Assembly (NCBI RefSeq): GCF_041429785.1
Contig: NZ_CP163423.1
Coordinates: 558,001-622,000, forward strand
Origin: Fretibacter rubidus
GTDB taxonomy: Bacteria; Pseudomonadota; Alphaproteobacteria; Caulobacterales; Maricaulaceae
Direction: 5' to 3'
DNA length: 64,000 nucleotides
Of this stretch, positions 60,997 through 64,000 are shown piece by piece. Made by a program: the position numbers and the translations under genes. The notes under the pieces are model-generated. The model searched no databases and was not told the origin of the DNA. It worked only from the letters and a program-made list of their open reading frames with translations. Every line of letters begins with the position of its first letter. The stretch's first letter is position 1.

Positions 60997-62751
60997 TCAT
61001 GCGGGTTTGAACATTTTATCAATGCGCCGCGCCCGTTCTGCGGGGGCACATCCGTTGACCGCCTTATAGGGTTTTGCAGGGAAAGCGGCCCATCTCGGGA
61101 GCCAGTCAGGGCTTGCGTCCTCCACCCCATGCCCCGCCATACGGTTCTTGATAATTTGCTTTTGTTGCTTCGCCGTGTCCGTCACCGCGCCATCGGCGCA
61201 GGATTTTCCCGCAATGTCTTTGACCATTAAATTAATGGTCGGCTTGTCCCGCAAGATGTCAAAAAACGCATCGTCGGGCGACCAGTAATCTCCAAAGTCT
61301 GGCTTGGTCAGAATGCCAATGGCTTCAACTTCACTGCTATCCACGGCCAAAGTTTCGCAAAGGCAGAAGGCCTGAATGCGCAGGACATCTGCGTCCTCAA
61401 GCGTGAGAAGCCGCGCAAATATCTCGCAGACATCATAGGGACTATGGTGACGGTAGTAGATTTGCGGATGCTCCATCGACAGCCCAAGCAGGTCGCAGAC
61501 CGCTTTGCGTTCTTCAGCCAGTATGGCTTCGGCCTTACTGCCTTCCACACTGGCTTGGGTTTCGGGCTTTCGGCTGCGGGGGCTTATCCCATCAATCTTC
61601 CACTTCCGCGCCCCGCATATCATATGCGCGACTGACAGACGCAAAGCCAAGTCTGCCCGCTTTATCAACTCGGCTCGTGCAATACTGTGGCGGTGCAAGT
61701 TCATATAATCGGCCATCGGCCCTGACATTTCAGGCTTGCTCGTTTTGGATGCCTTCGCCCCCTCACTCTGCCCATTTGATAAGGCACGGCGTATGGTCTG
61801 CGCTTCTTTGTCCGTGATATACCCCTCATGGAATAGCACTTCGCCGTTATCGCGCGTCTCAATATAAACTCTGCCGCCTTGGTCTTTGGGGTGTCGGACA
61901 TAGCTATAGGTCGGAAAGTAATGACCCCGCTCTCCTAAGATTACCTCTTTCCATCCGTCGGCTTTATAGGTCTCAACCTCTTTGGCGATAGCGGCATTTT
62001 GGGCTTCCCAAAAATGCTCCACGTCCGCAAATTGGCCATGCTCTCCAAACAAATCCGTCAGAATTGTGCCTGTATATTCAGTCACATTAAATAAGGCGAC
62101 TTCTGTGGTAATCACGCCGCCGCCTGTCAGCCATGCTTTAAGCTGATGCGTTCCTGTCGGGCAGTAATCGTCTGAATTGAACAACTCAAGCCATGCGGCT
62201 TGCTGTTCTTCTGTCGCCATTGTCAGAACGCGGATGCTTGCCGCGTCTATCTGCTGATTGGTGTAGGCTTCTTTTACCTCTGGAATCAGCGCGCCCAAAG
62301 CCAAGCGGCGTTTTACAGAATTAGCCGTAATCCCAAAAACGGCGGCAATGTCGTCTACGCTTTGGCCTTTCTTCGCGAGGGCAGAGAACGCTTCATATTG
62401 CTCCATTTCCGTGGGCGCTAATCGAGCCACGTTTTCAATAATGCTTGTTTCAATCGCGAGTGCATCGTCTTTCGCGTCCATGACGCAACACGGCACATCG
62501 GGAATTTCAACACCCTCTGCCGCGATAGAAGAAAGACAAAAATAACGGCGGCGTCCTGCAACAATGCCGTATTTCGGTTTCTTGGCTGTGCCGCCCTCAC
62601 GGCGCACGATTAAAGGCTGACGGATGCCGCGTTCTTTGACGCTCGGCAGAATATCGTCAATCTCTGGGGCCGTTTCGCTGTGGCGCATATTCAGCTTTGA
62701 GATATGCAATTGAGAGAACGGGATGAATTTTAAGTCGAAAGGTTTGCTCAT
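60997..62751 (-). CDS. ParB/RepB/Spo0J-family protein of the element
   Basis: The 584-residue protein has an N-terminal ParB nuclease-like domain (IPFSQLHISKLNMRHSETAP, then GIRQPLIVRREG and GIVAGRRRYFCL) and IETSIIENVARLAPTEMEQY, followed by the HTH part SVDDIAAVFGITANSVKRRL. The long C-terminal half is peculiar to large mobile element versions. It probably helps maintain or regulate the element. No ParA gene is next to it within the window. It is the last gene of the ardA operon, nine bases after the 74-residue gene. Confidence 0.9.
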   Translation of the reverse strand: MSKPFDLKFIPFSQLHISKLNMRHSETAPEIDDILPSVKERGIRQPLIVRREGGTAKKPKYGIVAGRRRYFCLSSIAAEGVEIPDVPCCVMDAKDDALAIETSIIENVARLAPTEMEQYEAFSALAKKGQSVDDIAAVFGITANSVKRRLALGALIPEVKEAYTNQQIDAASIRVLTMATEEQQAAWLELFNSDDYCPTGTHQLKAWLTGGGVITTEVALFNVTEYTGTILTDLFGEHGQFADVEHFWEAQNAAIAKEVETYKADGWKEVILGERGHYFPTYSYVRHPKDQGGRVYIETRDNGEVLFHEGYITDKEAQTIRRALSNGQSEGAKASKTSKPEMSGPMADYMNLHRHSIARAELIKRADLALRLSVAHMICGARKWKIDGISPRSRKPETQASVEGSKAEAILAEERKAVCDLLGLSMEHPQIYYRHHSPYDVCEIFARLLTLEDADVLRIQAFCLCETLAVDSSEVEAIGILTKPDFGDYWSPDDAFFDILRDKPTINLMVKDIAGKSCADGAVTDTAKQQKQIIKNRMAGHGVEDASPDWLPRWAAFPAKPYKAVNGCAPAERARRIDKMFKPA

Positions 62752-62760
62752 GGGAGCCTC

Positions 62761-62985
62761 CTATTTGTGAGTTGAAATGAGGTCTAACAAGTCAATTTGC
62801 GCACGGCCGACCTCGTCGAATAAGCCGTGGTCACATGGTTTTTGCTCTGCATTTGGGTTGCGTTTGGGAGTCATGGGGTGAGAGGTTCGGGCGGTCAGTT
62901 TTTCGCCCAAAGTGACGGGGCGAACCCCGTCAATCAGGCTCTGCTCTCCAACGTCAGTCAACTCGTATGTGCGCAGCGCAGTCAC
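62761..62985 (-). CDS. small hypothetical protein of the ardA-parB operon
   Basis: A 74-residue protein starting MTALRTYELTDVGEQSLIDG, with a polar middle and FDEVGRAQIDLLDLISTHK at the end. It overlaps the upstream gene by four bases (ATGA) and is nine bases from the parB-like gene, which supports it being real. No function known. Confidence 0.6.
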   Translation of the reverse strand: MTALRTYELTDVGEQSLIDGVRPVTLGEKLTARTSHPMTPKRNPNAEQKPCDHGLFDEVGRAQIDLLDLISTHK

Positions 62986-63458
62986 GCGACTGCCTCGTTT
63001 TCACAGAGAATGGCACATTGTCGTTTGCGTTCGGCTTTCGCTGTCTCAAGCGCTTCGGGTAGCAACTCATTTGCGACTTCTGACAGGTAGGCGTTATCGC
63101 TGTCGGGATAATTCGCCTCTATGCCCCATAGGCTTGCGGCGTGGTCATCTAGGGTAATCCCATCAATCGCAACGGATAGAATGACGCCGCAATAATACCA
63201 CTCGTCATTCTTCCACGCGGCCATGACCGCTTCGGCCTTGGCTTGGGCTTTGTTAAAGCGATCTCGCCATCCATTTCCCGCGCCGATGAACCCCGCGTCA
63301 TTCGGGTAAAGGCTCGGCCAAAATCCGTCTTGGCGCTCGTCTGGCGCGTCTGGTGTGTCGTCGTGGCTAATACGGGCCGTGATGGTGTAGCCATCAACCT
63401 CGCATGTGATGCTGTCGCCCTCACAGACAAAGTCGTCAAATTTCTTTGTAAAGGTCAT
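62982..63458 (-). CDS. hypothetical protein of the ardA-parB operon
   Basis: The 158-residue protein has a beta-rich start (FDDFVCEGDSITCEVDGYTI), then a Trp- and acid-rich middle (FWPSLYPNDAGFIG, AWKNDEWYYCGVILSVAIDG) and a C-terminal helix. It is acidic overall. I know similar proteins only as uncharacterised products of conjugative elements. It overlaps both neighbours by four bases. Confidence 0.7.
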   Translation of the reverse strand: MTFTKKFDDFVCEGDSITCEVDGYTITARISHDDTPDAPDERQDGFWPSLYPNDAGFIGAGNGWRDRFNKAQAKAEAVMAAWKNDEWYYCGVILSVAIDGITLDDHAASLWGIEANYPDSDNAYLSEVANELLPEALETAKAERKRQCAILCENEAVA

Positions 63459-63649
63459 GCAACCCTCCGCATCTCAAACCCTGCTTTGTCGCAAAGGGTC
63501 TGCAAATGTGCGGCGTCTTGAGCGTCTAGGTCGTCGCCCATCTGCGTGTAAATTGTGCCTTGTCGCAAAGCGTTGTGCCGCTTCACGACATGGCTCCACC
63601 GATACGGGCCGCGCCCATCCTCGCGGGGTTTCACTTGATAACGGGCCAT
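63455..63649 (-). CDS. small hypothetical protein behind ardA
   Basis: From the ATG at 63649 the protein has 64 residues, MARYQVKPREDGRGPYRWSH, with basic character and a C-terminal segment HLQTLCDKAGFEMRRVA. It starts one base after the ardA stop and overlaps the next gene by four bases. The frame from 63691 would run into ardA and is rejected. No function known. Confidence 0.6.
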   Translation of the reverse strand: MARYQVKPREDGRGPYRWSHVVKRHNALRQGTIYTQMGDDLDAQDAAHLQTLCDKAGFEMRRVA

Positions 63650-63650
63650 C

Positions 63651-64000
63651 TTAATGCGCCCAAAAAATATGAATGGAGCCGCTGACCTCAAAGGTCAGAA
63701 AGTCGCCAGATTGTTCATAATCATGCGCCATCGCTTTATAATTGATATAAGGCGCGAGGCGTTCGGGAATTGTCTCACCGCTTTGCTCGGTTAGTTCTTC
63801 GGCGTAAGCCTCTAGGCTGTCATATTCGCCCGCATATTCATCAAAGCGGGCTTTGGCGTCCTCGATATTGCCGCCGTAATAGTTGAGCACCTGCGCCCCT
63901 AATGCGCCGCGCTCTCGGATAAAGTCTGCAAGCTCTACGACATTCTCAAAACTGAAATACTCGCCAACCTCTGCCCCTTCAAAGCCCTCATAGTCGTAAA
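63651..64000 (-). CDS. ardA: antirestriction protein ArdA, C-terminal part
   Basis: The gene runs off the right edge; 116 codons are inside. Visible ArdA features are DYEGFEGAEVGEYFSFENVV, ADFIRERGALGAQVLNYYGG, then the acidic helices AKARFDEYAGEYDSLEAYAE and YINYKAMAHDYEQSGDFLTF near the end. ArdA proteins imitate DNA and block type I restriction enzymes when an element enters a new cell. It is first of the visible ardA-parB operon. Confidence 0.9.
   Translation of the reverse strand, partial: YDYEGFEGAEVGEYFSFENVVELADFIRERGALGAQVLNYYGGNIEDAKARFDEYAGEYDSLEAYAEELTEQSGETIPERLAPYINYKAMAHDYEQSGDFLTFEVSGSIHIFWAH

Larger units (their letters stand above)
22775..64000. mobile_element. integrative and conjugative element (ICE), left end at tRNA-Asn, right end outside window
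   Basis: The segment has a site-specific integrase next to a tRNA, a P-type mating-pair operon, coupling protein, relaxase, TraF peptidase, a ParB-like protein, ArdA and DUF736/DUF2274/DUF2840 genes that recur in such elements, plus cargo. I could not find a second copy of the tRNA-Asn 3' end within the window, so the right attachment site is presumably beyond base 64,000. The size is therefore over 41 kb. Confidence 0.88.

Noticed and set aside
22775-64000. Second tRNA-Asn 3' end as right attachment site
   Set aside because: I looked for the T-arm and acceptor sequence further right and saw no convincing copy within the window.
1-64000. CRISPR array or rRNA operon
   Set aside because: No regularly spaced long repeats with unique spacers and no rRNA-like sequence were seen.

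Overview
The window looks like part of an alphaproteobacterial chromosome. The base composition is moderate, there is an alphaproteobacterial-type YbjN/ProC/two-component neighbourhood, and the conjugation genes are of the trb type common in that class. A marine Hyphomonadaceae/Robiginitomaculum-like host is my guess, not something the sequence proves.

Bases 1 to about 22,700 are core chromosome. They hold a cut VOC protein, a CaCA antiporter, a compact pterin operon (PTPS-like, pteridine-reductase-like SDR, FolB), a membrane-fused spermidine-synthase-like protein, a DUF2237 protein, a Crp/Fnr regulator, a secreted YHYH protein, and uvrC followed by two CDP-alcohol phosphatidyltransferases (the first with a degenerate motif, the second PgsA). 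Next come ilvE, an OmpR/EnvZ-type pair, proC, a YbjN protein, a YbaY-like secreted protein, a GST, trhO, two small proteins, a TolB/TPR protein, tRNA-Cys, a DUF962 protein and tRNA-Asn.

From tRNA-Asn (22,699-22,774) to the right edge the DNA is an integrative and conjugative element (ICE); its far end is outside the window. A tyrosine recombinase lies beside the tRNA. After a small membrane/LytTR and DUF4386 cargo section comes a complete-looking P-type transfer operon on the minus strand (traG, copG-like gene, trbB, C, D, E, J, L, F, G, I, DUF2274, DUF736). Six RTGA motifs spaced exactly 10 bp apart lie in front of traG. The right part carries the VirD2-like DUF3363 relaxase, TraF peptidase, DUF2840, an AlpA-like HTH, a DUF6499/DUF2285 regulator, DUF736, a ParB-like protein, small genes and the C-terminal part of ArdA.

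Between traG and the relaxase gene lies the main cargo. First is a sulfide/persulfide module: SulP transporter, TIGR01244 phosphatase, ETHE1-like MBL protein, BigR-like ArsR repressor and two YeeE halves, with a perfect 12+12 bp inverted repeat in the divergent promoter. Then comes an alpha/beta hydrolase. Last is a five-gene putative defence island on the minus strand: SIR2, HerA (with an apparent one-base frameshift), then a tight three-gene operon encoding a PIN nuclease with a membrane segment, a large helical (HEAT-like) protein and a protein with a restriction-endonuclease-like N-terminus. I do not recognise that three-gene combination; it is the best candidate here for an undescribed system.

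A second unusual feature is a head-to-head duplication of DUF736 near 60,200-60,870. One copy is intact and the other is frameshifted. Both carry the same two-stem hairpin just before the ribosome binding site, and the two copies differ by compensating base changes, which suggests a structured regulatory leader RNA.
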